Shown: one piece after another, positions 34,824 through 46,108 of the stretch
How positions within the stretch are numbered: position 1 is the first letter of the stretch
How the letters are laid out: every line of letters starts with the position of its first letter
Assembly: GCA_020744425.1 (NCBI GenBank)
Contig: JAGMUV010000019.1
Span: 992,001-1,056,000 of the forward strand
Source: Dactylonectria macrodidyma
Taxonomy: Eukaryota; Ascomycota; Sordariomycetes; Hypocreales; Nectriaceae
DNA length: 64,000 nucleotides
Reading direction: 5' to 3'
Notes under the pieces: model-generated
The model's input: the letters and a program-made list of their open reading frames with translations, nothing else
The model's database searches: none
Told to the model about the DNA's origin: nothing
Position numbers and translations under genes: made by a program

Positions 34824-36065
34824 TATGTACACATTTGTGGACGAAGAAACAGAACCCAGACTCCTCGTAGTGTTGCACGTCCTGCAAGACCTACTCGAGA
34901 GGACTCAGATCGAGTAAATACGCTAAAAATTAAAGGGGAGCGATAGATATTGCCTTGATGGCACGAAAGCTGCTAAAGAAGCTGGAGAGGAGAATAGCAA
35001 CGACAACATACTGGTGGGAAGATATAATCAGAACTGGTGCGGGGAAGAGTCTTCAATACAAAGTAGTTCCTATTTGGCGGCTGAGGATTGAAGAGAGAAG
35101 CGGCCCCGATGGGCAAGCATGGCACCAAACACAATGCCGAGTGGGATCTTGGTTCGCCGGTCTAGGAATCAGGTAATCTAAGCCAGTGGCCGCTATGTTG
35201 AAGGCGATGCTTGTCAGGGGGACAGGAAGAGAATTGTTCAGCAACATATCAGCCATGATGAATGCATGGGCCTCGTTTTCCTGCAAGGCAAGGCTGACTG
35301 GTTGCTGAAAGATGCCGAGGATACTGATCACCATGGTACGACGCGGCTTGGGTTCACGAAAGCAGTCGAGATAACTCGTCAAGTTTTGAACATATGACCC
35401 TATTGTGTTTATGTGCTAACATGTATTGAACATATCTTAGAAAGCCTGCTATATACCGACGTTTACGAGAAGCCCCCTTGATCTACAAATGGACCTATTA
35501 GGAGGTGCCAGACAGAATTCTGGAGAAGCACGAACGATTCAATGATAAAGACTGCACCAAAAGTCTACTATGAGCCAAGAGGACTCTAACAGACAGCCGG
35601 AGTTATGTTGTTGAGCGATACTAATGGAAGAGGGAGGTGGACGGCTTAAACAATAATGTGTTTGTAATGAGTAGGATACGCGGGCGAAAGAGCGAACGAG
35701 AATACTACCGGGCACAGGTCTTGTCGTAGTACCCCGTCACAGGCATAGAAGATGAGGAACACAAACTTGAGCAACAAGTCCGGAAATCTGCCTGACACGC
35801 ATACATTGGACTACTCAACACTATAAAACAGAGGATAATTATAATCGATTCGTCTCATATTGTACATTAAAAGGTAGTATATGACTATTTCTTTTTTTAC
35901 ATTTTGGCTCTGGATCAAGATGTCTGGACCAAAACCAGTCCGGGTCTAACCAGAAGCTAGATGAGGGCCGTGGTAGATATATCACTGACGTATTTCCAGC
36001 CATATTCCAGGCACAGCAACACCGGCCATACAAATTCTAGATGATTCACTGTCGATACCAGCTTT
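34824..36065. other. Intergenic region with a possible coding remnant
   Basis: A 109-codon minus-strand frame at 35053-35382 has a protein-like stretch (LLNNSLPVPLTSIAFNIAA, then RHCVWCHACPSGP), but no matching upstream or downstream exons were found. The rest is A/T-richer than its surroundings with no gene seen. Confidence 0.3.
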
Positions 36066-36911
36066 TCAAGCGGCTGCAGGCTGAACCTCGGTGGTCGTGA
36101 AGGTCGCACAAGTGCCGCCCGTGACATCGACGGTGACCTGGGCAAGATCATCATGGCCGCTGGCGCAAGCACCGCTCGTAGATGTAAGCTGGCCATTGGC
36201 AAAAGTGACGAACTCGATGCCCTGAGCAGCACAGTCCTCGGCGCGAAATGCGGTGCCGTTGAAGCCCACGCAGGCCTGGACGTCGACAAGATCGGGGCGG
36301 AAGCCGGCGGTGAAGGTGCGCTGGACGCGTAGGACGTCCTGGCCGTTGAGGGTGGTGGGAGTGATTTGGCGGTCGGCAGCTTCGTTAACGCAGGCTGCGT
36401 CGACGATCTCGCCGTTGTTGCGGAAGGTGAGGCATTCGTTGCCCGGGACGCCGTTGACTTCGAAGAAGACGAGCGTTTGGCCGTCTGCAACTGCAACGTC
36501 TCCGTTGTTTGCAGTGTCATCAGTGGTTCCGTCGTCTACGGCCCCGTTGTTGGCATCATCGGTAGTTCCATCGTTGGTATCGTCGATAGCTCCATTGTTG
36601 GTGCCATCGGCGACGTCATCGTTGACATCGTCAACGACTCCATTGTTGGCATCATCCGTGGTTCCGTCATTGACATCATCAACAACTCCATCGTTGACAT
36701 CATCAACGACTCCATCATTGGTATCATCAACTCCATTGTTGGCTCCATCTGCCGCTCCATTGTTGGCATCGTTATTGTTGTTGTCTTGCGGAACATTGGC
36801 ATCAACGGCGCCATCATTGTTGCCAAAACGGCCACCTCCGCGACCATGTCTAGGCCGAATAGTCATGGCAGAAGCGCCAAGGGCAAGATAAAAGATAGGC
36901 AAGAACTTCAT
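36066..36911 (-). CDS. Secreted protein with Asn/Asp tandem repeats
   Basis: 281 residues from the ATG at 36911 (MKFLPIFYLALGASA), a clear signal peptide; the frame continues upstream to 36995 but only this start gives the signal. A short basic stretch (RPRHGRGGGRFG) follows and may be a KEX2-like or spacer region. Residues about 40-140 are a degenerate repeat of units like NDGVVDD/NNGAVDD/NDGTTDD, encoded by 24-36 nt DNA repeats (36535-36790). The C-terminal about 130 residues form a globular domain with four to six Cys (NECLTF, DAACV, QACV, EDCA, GACA, GTCA) suggesting disulfides. It is likely extracellular or wall-associated. The repeat length is expected to vary between strains. The family is not recognised. 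Confidence 0.7.
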   Translation of the reverse strand: MKFLPIFYLALGASAMTIRPRHGRGGGRFGNNDGAVDANVPQDNNNNDANNGAADGANNGVDDTNDGVVDDVNDGVVDDVNDGTTDDANNGVVDDVNDDVADGTNNGAIDDTNDGTTDDANNGAVDDGTTDDTANNGDVAVADGQTLVFFEVNGVPGNECLTFRNNGEIVDAACVNEAADRQITPTTLNGQDVLRVQRTFTAGFRPDLVDVQACVGFNGTAFRAEDCAAQGIEFVTFANGQLTSTSGACASGHDDLAQVTVDVTGGTCATFTTTEVQPAAA

Positions 36912-37894
36912 TTTGAAACGAGATGGCGGGCTCGGCTGAAAGAAGGAAAAAAGGTGTTGAGAAAAGACTGTGTGGGCCGGCCACTGAAGAGACAAAAGTA
37001 GACTTGAGAATGGAGATAGGCAAGTGAGCGCTGCTGAACTTGAACGATAGGGCGTGGAATATATTGGGTTAAATAGTCATACCAATTCGATTTTGAAGTC
37101 GTTCTTCACTTCTATTCCTGTCCAAGTCGGGCGCTTACACCGATCCAGTCAGTTTCGCATTCGTCTCAACCACCCCTGCACCAGGTCGCACTACTACTGT
37201 CTGCGACGACAACCTCGGAACGAAGCGAACAGCTGAAACTTGGTGCTAACCCTAAAAACAAAGAGACCGCCGCAAGTTGTCAACGCTGTTAACCCCAATT
37301 GCGCGAGCTGACGCTGCGGGGCGTTTTTCTCAATTTTGTATTTCCAAAACAAAGGGGGTTGTTCGATGCCAGTGAGGCAAAAGCTGAAGTTGCGGCAAGA
37401 CATGGGATGACACGAACTATACTAGTCGACGGCTTGGAGTCCAGGGGTTGGTTTTAAGGATGGCCGAAGGACCCGAAAGTGTCAGTACCGTCGATCGACG
37501 CAGGTCTGGCATTTAATCCCATCAATAAAATGTCGGGGTTTATGCTTGGCCATCGTTTGGCTGCAATTGGTGTCGGAGTCTCGGGGTTTCTTTCTAAACT
37601 CTTTTTGTTAGAGCAGGGAGCAGGATGGAGAACAATACGAGAGACTCAAGTCCATTCTTGTTAGAGCCTAATGTGGTGTATGTTACTAGACCAAAGCGCT
37701 TTCTGCAATGGCGCTGCCGTGAAGCAGTGCCAGATGGTGCTGAGGCTCGGCCGTACTACCGAGAAGACTGGCAGTTGAAACATGAGACTCTGATGCCCCA
37801 GATCGACAATTGGACACACATGACCCATCAAGACGCATAACTAGGTTGCAAGCCAAGTAAATTAACGGCACAGAGACCTCCCAGTGCATGAAGT

Positions 37895-39576
37895 CTAGTC
37901 CTGTTTCAATCCAACCTTGCCTGCCTTTCGAAGTCCGATTCCTCCAATGACGGCACAACCCATCATCAGTCCAAACAATGTCCAGAAACCTGCCCTGTAG
38001 CCCTCCAAAAGGGCCAGAGGCGGCTTCATGTCAGCGTGGTTTTTGCTCACCACGGTGGAGACGACCTGCATGATGGCGATGCCAAACGAATTTCCAAACT
38101 GCGCTCCCGTGTTGAAGACCGCCCCGGCCACGGACTGCTTGTCCTCGGGGAAGATGTCAGTAATGATGATGAGGCTGACCGTGAAGAGGACATCCACGGC
38201 AAAGGGCATCAGGACTTGTGCGAAGAAAGCGCAGGTCCAGTAAGTCCACTGGGGCTGCACAAGTGCCATGAGGAGAGGTGCACCCGCGGAAAGCAAGGAA
38301 GTGACGACAGTCAGCCAGACAGCGGGAATCTTGTGTACCACGAGACCGGTGGTAAAGTTGAGCGCGCCGCCAACTATAACGCTTGGTAGAATGCGAATGG
38401 CGGCTTGAAGTGCCGAAAGATGCTGAATTTCTTGGAAACTGAGATAGCCGTTAGTCACTTCTTGTAGACAGCTGTGGTGGCTCACTGACTAGAGGCTTGC
38501 GAAGAGCTCCAACGAGTTGAGCACCGCGTAGGACAGCGCGATGGTTGCGCAGATACTGGCGAAGGATGAGTTTCTCCAGAATGAGTTTGGTATCAGAGCT
38601 GGTTTTCCCGCTCGGTCCTGGCGATGCATCCAGCCGATGAAGAGCGGTAGAGCGCAGAGACCAAGGCAGAGTAGCACAATACTTGTAGACTCTTTGATCC
38701 GGTAAATATCGGTGCTGATAACACTACATCGCGGTGAGCTTCTGCTGAGAAGATAGGGATCCTGGCAACTTACGCTAGGAAGTAGGATATCAGGCTCATG
38801 AAAGCCGACCCAAGCAATGCGCCAACCCAATCGACTGTTGTTTTCATTTTGTGCAAGACAGCCCGGAAACTGCCGAGCGGTTCGGGCTTGGGTAGAGCCC
38901 AGACACCAATGGCGGATAACACGAGGGTAATGGCTCCGTAGAGATACCACCCGGCTCGCCACCCGATGGTATCAACGAGGATGCCACCCATGACGAGTCC
39001 AAACGAGAAGCCGAGCACGAGGCTCAAGCCGAGACAGCCAAAGGAAAGATTGCGGCCTCTTCCACGCGGCACAATCTTGGTGACGAGGCCGACGGAACTG
39101 GACAAGTGCAGAGCCAGGCCTACGCCCTGCAGGGCTCTAAAGGCGACGAGCTCCTCGCCGCTTTGGGCGAAGCCGGACCCGAGCATGGCGGCACCGCTGG
39201 CGATGCAGCCGACGAGCTCGACCGACTTCGGACCGAGGATGTCGGCGACGGCGCCGGCGAGAAGCAGCGTCGACGCCGTGGCCAGACCCGGTACGGAGGA
39301 CGGCCAGAGGGCCAGCGCCGGCGGCATGCCGAGGTCGGCCGACATCCGGGGCAGCCCGATCATGACGAGGCCGTTGGTCGCGCTCGAGGCAAAGTTGACG
39401 CCGGCGAGCTGGAACGTCACGGCGATCTTCTGTAGACGGGAAGCGGTTCGGATGGTGTCAGAGTTGCCGTCTTCGGAGCTGGTATGTGCTGTCATTGGTA
39501 ACTGAGAAACGCTGGGGGCTTCATGCCTGGGGTACAAAATTGGTTCCAATGTCAGAGTATCTGTTTGGGTCGCCAT
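37895..39576 (-). CDS. Major facilitator superfamily drug/metabolite transporter
   Basis: Three exons: 38774-39576, 38490-38723 and 37895-38438, giving 526 residues. The start MATQTD at 39576 is chosen; about 50 polar residues precede the first helix. Visible helices begin IAVTFQLAGVNFASSATNGLVMIGL. Motif-A-like GAVADILGPKSVELVG (about 105-120) and RALQGVGLALHLSSSVGLV (about 143-161) are typical of the DHA families; the third exon (FQEIQHLSALQAAIRILPS, then DIFPEDKQSVAGAVFNTGAQFGNSFGIAI) matches the second half of DHA2-like 14-helix exporters. Exon 2 ends at an unusual GTCAGT donor, but joining there gives SLYFQEIQHLS, as expected. It is an H+-driven exporter of drugs or metabolites in the plasma membrane; substrate unknown. 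Confidence 0.85.
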
Positions 39577-40375
39577 CTTGATCAACAATTGGGATGGTGT
39601 CAACGAGGGCTGACGGAGAAGAATGATACTACAAGATCCTCCTAGATTTGTAATTGACATTTATCAACCAGTCTTGAAGTATTAAATCTGACCTGAGAAG
39701 CTCGAGGTAGCGGGTAAGCAAGCAAGCATCAACTTTAGCGGGGACGGAATAAGTCCATGTTCCGCTTGTCGAAGTACGCCCTTTGAACTAGTTCGGGTTA
39801 GCTAGCAGCGCCTTTCTGGGGTTTGCATGTAATAATTCTGGGGAATCGGTGACTCATAGCTGAAGGGACTAGTTTCCAGTGTCCCAAATTTTGGACAATT
39901 CCCCAGCTTGTTGCATCTGAAGACTCCTGGGTATTGCAAACATATGCTCATGACCTTATAAATAGAAAACAGCGCTTCTACCTCCAGGGCCTCACAGAGA
40001 TACAACAGATGGATAGATTGATTGTTCAACAACATCGAGGACGTCCCAATAAGGACAATATACGTCCGGTAAATGCTATCGGCTGGCAAAGGTTGAGATT
40101 CGTTCTATAGTTGAATCTAAATCGCTCACATGCCGATCCACGCTATTGTGAAGACCAGACAGTATAACATTTGAATGCCTTACAGTTTACTGCTATGCTC
40201 AAGCGTAGCTCTCCATATCGGCCAAGGCAGATACAACTAACCTTGACTTATCTAGACCAAGGCTAAAGTGATCATGCTTGTTGGTTGGTTGGTCATCCTG
40301 TGAAAAGATGTTCTAACCAAGCGCGAGCATTAACATGAGCTGCAGTCGCGTCTGGTCTGACTCACAATCTATAGA
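39577..40375. other. Intergenic region
   Basis: The upstream side of the MFS gene and the 3' side of the CorA-like gene. It contains a TATAAATAG element at about 39957-39965 with no plus-strand gene after it, and a frame of 95 codons at 39802-40089 (-) of no recognisable character. Confidence 0.35.
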
Positions 40376-42087
40376 CTACTGTGAGTGTAAGACTTGCCGA
40401 ACCACAACCCTCCGATACAACCTAGACATCACAGAGTATAAGAAAAAGAATCCCCAGAGGGCCCCTAATAATATCGCCGAATACTCCCAGAAGTCGCCCC
40501 AGCTTCCCTTTCCATCAGCTTGTCCGTCCGGTGGGCCGTATTTAGTCTGCATCCCAATGATTGAAGCCGTAGTACTAAAGGGCAATGCGATGGTTGCAAT
40601 TATGGTTAGAAAGCCGAGCCGCTCGTTTTGAGTGGTAGAGTGCTCTCCTTCTCGAACCTGAATGATGGCCGAAATCAACTCTATCGCTTCGGAGACTCGA
40701 ATCGAGTTCTTCTCTAGCAGGGTATGAGCCTGCTCGAGATCAACTTGCATCCCCGCTAAGCACTCCTCTACATTTTCCTGAGGGGCAGATATCCAAGATC
40801 GTGGCATATGGGCTTTGAATAGCTGGAGCTCGTCTTGCACCAGTGTCTTGAATTTACCTATGCGGCGACGTAGAGTGAAGAGCTGATTGAGAAACTTTTC
40901 ATGGATCTCAATCCTATCCCTGCTTGCCTCTAGCCTCCACTCAATGGAGTTGAGATCCCTTTCGAAGTAGGTGCTGATAGCAATCCATTCTGATGCAATG
41001 ATTCTGGCAATACCTTCGATAATGCAGAAGGGGTGGTATGCACCTGCTTCCTCAAAACCCTGATTTTGCAGCATGTACAGCACCAAGGAATCCATGTAGG
41101 TGGTCCTGCGATCTATGTTCTTACCCTGGGACTGGAGTAGCATCGGTTCTGAGATCGGTCGGTACACTGATTGGTTCCTCTTGCCGTAAGCATTCTCGGA
41201 ATGGCCTGATGAAGATTGGACCTCAAACGGTGGATCGAGGAGGATTATCCCTAGTAAACGAGTAAATGTCAGCCAGGTATACCTCCATCCCGGTGGTAGT
41301 GACGTTTACCTGTGGTCCATTCTGGCCGGGAGGGATCTGTAGGAGGCTTAAACCAGATTGCAACTGTGTGACGAGTCATTGCGACATTATCGAACCTCGT
41401 CTTGCCATTAGGATCGAGCTTGATGGGGAAATGCAAGCCTGCAATCCTGGCGACATTCATTTTCGACATATCCGGTTGCATTCGTTCACTTGGCCTTTGT
41501 GTGGGGGAACCTTCGTATTCTCTTGGCCCAATATATTGGATATTGATATGATTATTGTTCGGTTTGAGCGAGGCAAGCATGGGAATATGTCCGTCAACTT
41601 TCTCGTGGCGATACCATGGCTTCGGGACGATATCGCGTCTCTCTGCGTCTTGTTCCTTCATACGTCCTTTGCTTCCTTCGGTTATGACGAATTCTGAAGG
41701 GATGGCATCGATGTAATCGAGAAAGAACTCAGGGTTTATCTGGAGGCAGTCGCCCAATGTTGTGACTGTACGTGGTGAGAGGTCCTCGACGATGAAGAGT
41801 CGCCGAGACGAGACATGATCGGTGATGGCTGCACTTAGACCACCCTCCTGAACAGCCTTAACCTCAGCTTCCCCTGGTCGTCCACTGTCCGGGAAATCGA
41901 CGCTTTTGATCCTTGACGATCTTGTCTCCTGCAAGTTGAGAAATGCCTGGAGAGGCTTGAACCTAGGGAAGTCCCTCGCGAGGTTGTCTACAAGGACTTT
42001 GTAGTCAACTGCTGAGGACAATAGTGTACCAGCGGTGTTTGAACTCGACATTGCTATTCCAGAGTGAGAGAGTGACAGGCCTTGCAT
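40376..42087 (-). CDS. CorA-like divalent-cation transporter family protein
   Basis: Two exons, 41310-42087 and 40376-41250, with a 59-nt intron (GTAAAC..CTAG) that joins WTTG to IILLDPPFE; 550 residues. The first ATG is used, and a start 12 codons later (MSSSNTAG) is equally possible. The N-terminal about 290 residues are soluble and include FIVEDLSPRTVTTLGDCLQINPEFFLDYI, a pattern I know from fungal CorA-type proteins. The C-terminal half has long helices and two membrane segments (FLTIIATIALPFSTTASIIGM and FWEYSAILLGALWGFFFLYSV). The pore signature GMN after TM1 is changed to GMQ (about 495-497), so Mg transport is uncertain. Such proteins are numerous in filamentous fungi, often of unknown role. 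Membrane location is likely. Confidence 0.75.
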
Positions 42088-42828
42088 CAGATGGTAGTAG
42101 AAGTAAAGGAGAGGGATTAGAGAAATTTAGGAGACGGTGAGCTACGTAATTTTATCAGGAATCATGGAGGGGGCCTTGCGTTAGTTGGCGGTGGCTGAGC
42201 AGCGCCATGTTCGCCTTGGCCGCCTTATCAAGTCTGCTGGGATCTCACAAGCCGAAACGCGCCTCGTCGAATTCATCCCACAGGCACTAGTATTTATGAC
42301 GAAGTAAAAAGCTCCTTGAGGTACCTTAAAAAGGCCTCTTTTGCCTCCTCAGACAGTTGGATGAGTCAGATGAGAAACAGGAACAAACTCAAGAATCCCG
42401 GCATGTTTGCGAACTATGACATATCTACCATTCCGCGGGCGAGAGCCGGCGTATGTGCCTCACGAACTGATGATGATGAAAGGGCATTTATCTGAATTTT
42501 TTTATAGAAAATTCCTCATCTTGTTAAATGCTTTGTAACTTGACTGAAATGGAAGCCATGCCATCATACTTTTTGACACTGCTCGAATCTCTGGCGTCGA
42601 AGATCTCTGGAATGCATGGCATGTGACAAATTTAGCATTGGATTTGACCGCGCTTACTTGGTTGATTCAAAGGAGTCTGTATGAACCTCATGCTCTTGTG
42701 TTGCTGTAACTAACAACACCACATCTTTATCTTGGGCTCACTGAATAGCTGGGATTGCTGATGAGCTCCGTGTCGGCTGGTTAGGTCACAAAGGGCAACA
42801 CCTCACTCCGTCCCGCTTTCAAATCTCA

Positions 42829-43281
42829 CTAACAGACCGAATTACAGTTCTGTCGCTTGCGAACGCAGCTAGACTTGCAGGTGTTGCCGCACTAGGTGCA
42901 GTACACTGCAAGACCAAAAGTTAGTAACGAATTATATGTATGACCAAAGGAGAAGATAGCCCGGAGGAACTTGGGATATACTCACGAGGAGGGCTTTCTT
43001 TGTAGCAATGTCCATCTCCGATGGTGCACCTCTGGCCCTGGCCGCGGCAGTTTGCGCATCGGGACTCAAGCTCACGAGGGGGCATCTGGTGCGGCTACAT
43101 AGTATTATGAGGAAGCGCACGTAGATGAGCAAAAACAAAAGCCCAAACTCACGACTTTGTGGACAATGGTTATCCCGTCGCGCTCAACGACCTCAACGCC
43201 CATTGGTAGCGACTCAGGGAGAGCGCTGGAAGTGGCAGCCATGACGGCGAGAAACATGGCCATGACTCCAGTTGCCTTCAT
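42829..43281 (-). CDS. Small secreted Cys-rich protein with one in-frame TAG
   Basis: Three exons: 43153-43281, 42986-43094 and 42829-42905. Both introns have GTGAGT donors; the second has a TTACTAAC branch site. The first about 20 residues are a signal peptide (MAMFLAVMAATSSA). The mature part has a short Cys cluster in exon 2 (SRCANCRG, QRC, GHC). In exon 3 the frame meets TAG at 42892-42894 after three complete codons, then continues for 20 codons with five more Cys before a final TAG at 42829-42831. Stopping at the first TAG leaves five Cys, an odd number; the full frame has ten. Size and composition are effector-like, but no function or family is recognised. It may be a pseudogene, an edited gene or a truncated active form. 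Confidence 0.5.
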
Positions 43282-43384
43282 CTTGATTCTTGTGTTGGCG
43301 GCGTGTAGTGTGTGTTATGCTTGTTTCTGGTATTTGATGATGAATCTACTAAGCTACTCATACAATCGATGGCGAGATGCTTGC

Positions 43385-43393
43385 TCTTTTATA
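43385..43393 (-). promoter_or_regulatory. TATA box of the small Cys-rich gene
   Basis: TATAAAAGA on the minus strand, about 105 bp upstream of the start codon at 43281. Its presence argues that the gene is, or was recently, transcribed. Confidence 0.45.
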
Positions 43394-44084
43394 GTCCTTT
43401 CTAATGACCTTCTTTGCCATGGAGTAATGATGAAATATCAGCAACTCCTTGTCTTCTGCAAGAGAATGCCGTAATAGCCGGGTGCGGAATTCGTAGGTAA
43501 CGAGGTGTGACACTGTCCAATCATTTCAGGGCCGAGATGTAAAATGCAAATTTGTTTTGTCGAAAATCATGTCCCTGCCGACCTGCTGACGATTCACGGA
43601 CTGCATATCGAGAAGAAATGTACCATTAGTCACGTAGGACAATGTCCAAAAAGCAGCATTTATACACAGCACAAGGTGGTAATAGTCAACTCGGATCAAA
43701 TGGACAGTGCAATAGGGCGCCACAGCATAAGGTCTTAGAAAGAAGGACGTTCATGAGCCAAAGAAACATAAGAAGAAGCGCCTTGTTTCGGATCGTCGCG
43801 CCCTGTATGACTTGTAGAAATTAGGCTGGGTTCGTATATGCAATGATGATATGGGCTTTGTCTCTTATGGGTGTAGTTGAAACCTTCTTTATCCCAGATT
43901 TCTGTATACATTTAGTCGGGAACTCCGTTCTCCGAGGAGATCTCATCCCTATGCCGCCTTGGCGCTACGCCCAGATAATGACTTTTGAGGTTCGTCCTGT
44001 ACCATTCTAGTTAGGAACTATCACCGTATAGTTGAAGAAAACATACAAAAATTGTTGGAGGCTATGGATCACGCAGTCAAACTG

Positions 44085-44375
44085 TTATAGTTGTACCTTC
44101 AAGCACGGAGAACCGCCCGAGCCGAAGAAGTCTTGGCTTGAGATGGACTTTCCCCACCACATAAGACATTGTACGACTTGACGAACGCTCCATTGTATGC
44201 GGCGAACATAGAAGATGTCGTGTTTCGAATTACGCTGTTCTAACTCTGAGCTGAGAAACATTATGAATTCACAGACTGAGTGAGATTCTTGAATCGAATC
44301 GATGTTTCCTAGGGGCCGCTCAAGGCGGACCAGAGAGAGTCCGGGATTCCTCACTGGTACCACAGACGCTTCCAT
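44085..44375 (-). CDS. Hypothetical small reading frame
   Basis: 96 codons with a protein-like central stretch (ELEQRNSKHDIFYVRRIQW, then VVQCLMWWGK). No signal peptide, no recognised family, no supporting exon. It may be a remnant. The surroundings 43400-44765 contain nothing else I can support. Confidence 0.25.
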   Translation of the reverse strand: MEASVVPVRNPGLSLVRLERPLGNIDSIQESHSVCEFIMFLSSELEQRNSKHDIFYVRRIQWSVRQVVQCLMWWGKSISSQDFFGSGGSPCLKVQL

Positions 44376-44765
44376 AGATGAAGGAGATGGAGATGGACGG
44401 CTGCTAGAGAGGCTAGAAGAGGGTGCTTTTCGCGGTCACCTACTGACGTAACCTTTCTTGAGAGTCTGAGGGGCGAGAAAGGATAGCATTTATAACTGGA
44501 AGATGGTTTGCAGTGGTGACATATGGGGCATTAGAAACGACGAAAATTGGGATTGGGAATGTCGGTATAAATGGAGCTATTAAACAAAATGATCCTGTTG
44601 TTTGGAAGGAAAAAGAGAGCGAGGCGTGAGAGTGATAGGAGTTGAGAAGGCGATGGAGCTGCATCGTGAAGTTGCAATAGTATTCAAAGATATTTGACTT
44701 GGTCGTGACCTTCCATACTAATATCCAATGTATCACCGCTATCGTAGGAGAAAGAACATAATCAA

Positions 44766-45761
44766 TCAAATAAATGACTCAATAGCCTTCTGTGTGTGCT
44801 CCCATACGGTGCCCTGTACGCTGTCTCTCAGTTGGTCCAAAGTCGCCTGGTCGAAGCTGGCATCACAATACTGGTTCACCAAGAACAAGCCAGGCTCCGT
44901 ATTACCCTTTGAATTTCTTGCCTGGGGAACTTTGGTAGAAATGCCTCGTCCACCGTACTTGGCGCTCGTACCAACATACAAATGCCGTTGTCCCGATTCC
45001 TTGTTGCTCAGACCGATGAGTCTAATCAGTGGCTCCACCACGATCCAGAGGAGCCAACTAAACGGTGAATATGGCGGTAAGTCAGCTCTCAGGTTTCCAG
45101 TGTCGACCTGTCCCGGGAAGGTATGAATAAACGTAACGGTCTTGTTTTGCTCCGCAAGTTTTTCCATAGTGAGGGTTGTCATCGCGATGACGTGGGTTTG
45201 CGACCGGACCGCACCAAATGCACCGGGCTTCCTCAGCTCAAGGTCCCCCAAATCGATGTTTGCCCTTTCCTTACCCCCGCCCATGACGCTGACCACTCTT
45301 GCAGAAGGGGAAGAGCTCAGTAGAGGCAAGAGGTTGATGATGAATGTGATTCTCGAGAAATAGAGGACAGATTGGCTCGTGTCAAACCCCTCGCTGGTTT
45401 CCCTTCGCCCACTGAACGGAAGAAACCCGGCCGATAGGAACAAGAGGTCCAACGTCGACTCTTTTGATTTGATTTCGGTACATATACGAGCAACATCCGC
45501 CAATAAGGAAATTTCGCCTTCAAGCCAAACGATTTCGACGTTGAGGTTGATGGTCCTGAAGTGTGCTACGCGGGTTTCCATTTGTGCTGCAGCTGATTGG
45601 CGTCCGATTAGGTATATTTTTGTGCTCGAGCCCGACTCGACCAGTTCAGTCAAAGCTAAGTGGCCTATACCAGAGGTGCCGCCGACAAAGACCGCAACTT
45701 TGGGAATGCCGGCAGTCTTCAATTGAGAGTTGGAGTGTTTGATGACATTTAGGGCGACCAT
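44766..45761 (-). CDS. Divergent short-chain dehydrogenase-like protein
   Basis: A single exon of 331 residues. Rossmann motif GGTSGIG at about 28-34, LIGRQ after beta-2 (about 51-55), a NNAG-equivalent LFLSAGF (about 108-114) and VVSVMGG with the catalytic-Ser position (about 158-164). The usual YxxxK is not visible: the expected place reads SQTHVIAMTTLTMEK. A hydrophobic PFSWLLWIVVEPLIRLIGL segment (about 238-256) could touch membrane. This type is common beside fungal secondary-metabolite or accessory genes. Cofactor binding is likely; classical dehydrogenase catalysis is doubtful. Two CGG-N4-CCG sites lie 150 and 330 bp upstream. Confidence 0.75.
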   Translation of the reverse strand: MVALNVIKHSNSQLKTAGIPKVAVFVGGTSGIGHLALTELVESGSSTKIYLIGRQSAAAQMETRVAHFRTINLNVEIVWLEGEISLLADVARICTEIKSKESTLDLLFLSAGFLPFSGRRETSEGFDTSQSVLYFSRITFIINLLPLLSSSPSARVVSVMGGGKERANIDLGDLELRKPGAFGAVRSQTHVIAMTTLTMEKLAEQNKTVTFIHTFPGQVDTGNLRADLPPYSPFSWLLWIVVEPLIRLIGLSNKESGQRHLYVGTSAKYGGRGISTKVPQARNSKGNTEPGLFLVNQYCDASFDQATLDQLRDSVQGTVWEHTQKAIESFI

Positions 45762-45909
45762 GATGGCTGGTAAAATGATGGAATGCTTCTAATAGTGCAT
45801 AAAGGTGTCTAGATCCAAATTTAAAAGAGATCTATTCTAGATTCCTTATATACTTTGACAGTGTGATGACTTGGGTGACATCTTCGTCATGGCGCCTAAT
45901 TACCTCTGG

Positions 45910-45919
45910 CGGAGTTCCG
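45910..45919. promoter_or_regulatory. CGG-N4-CCG site (proximal)
   Basis: CGGAGTTCCG, with flanking bases extending the symmetry to GGCGGAGTTCCGGCC. It has the inverted CGG half-sites bound by Zn(II)2Cys6 factors and lies 149 bp upstream of the SDR-like gene start. The factor is unknown. Confidence 0.4.
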
Positions 45920-46092
45920 GCCAAGTTCCAGCCAGCGTGGATTAGGTCACGGAATCACTCCGAACTCGCTGGGTTTATAAATTACGAATTACAGAGGGCC
46001 AAGCTCGGACGGAGAAGAAAGTGGTGCAGTGTGATTCGGCCTTGGGTTGGCAAAGGCAGGATTGAACTGGGATGTGGCCCGCCACGCGGCTC

Positions 46093-46108
46093 GGGCGGAA
46101 TTCCGCCC
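46093..46108. promoter_or_regulatory. 16-bp perfect palindrome with CGG-N4-CCG (distal)
   Basis: GGGCGGAATTCCGCCC is a perfect palindrome with the same CGG-N4-CCG architecture as the proximal site 174 bp away. It lies between the SDR-like gene start and the 3' end of the TPR-like gene. Confidence 0.45.
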
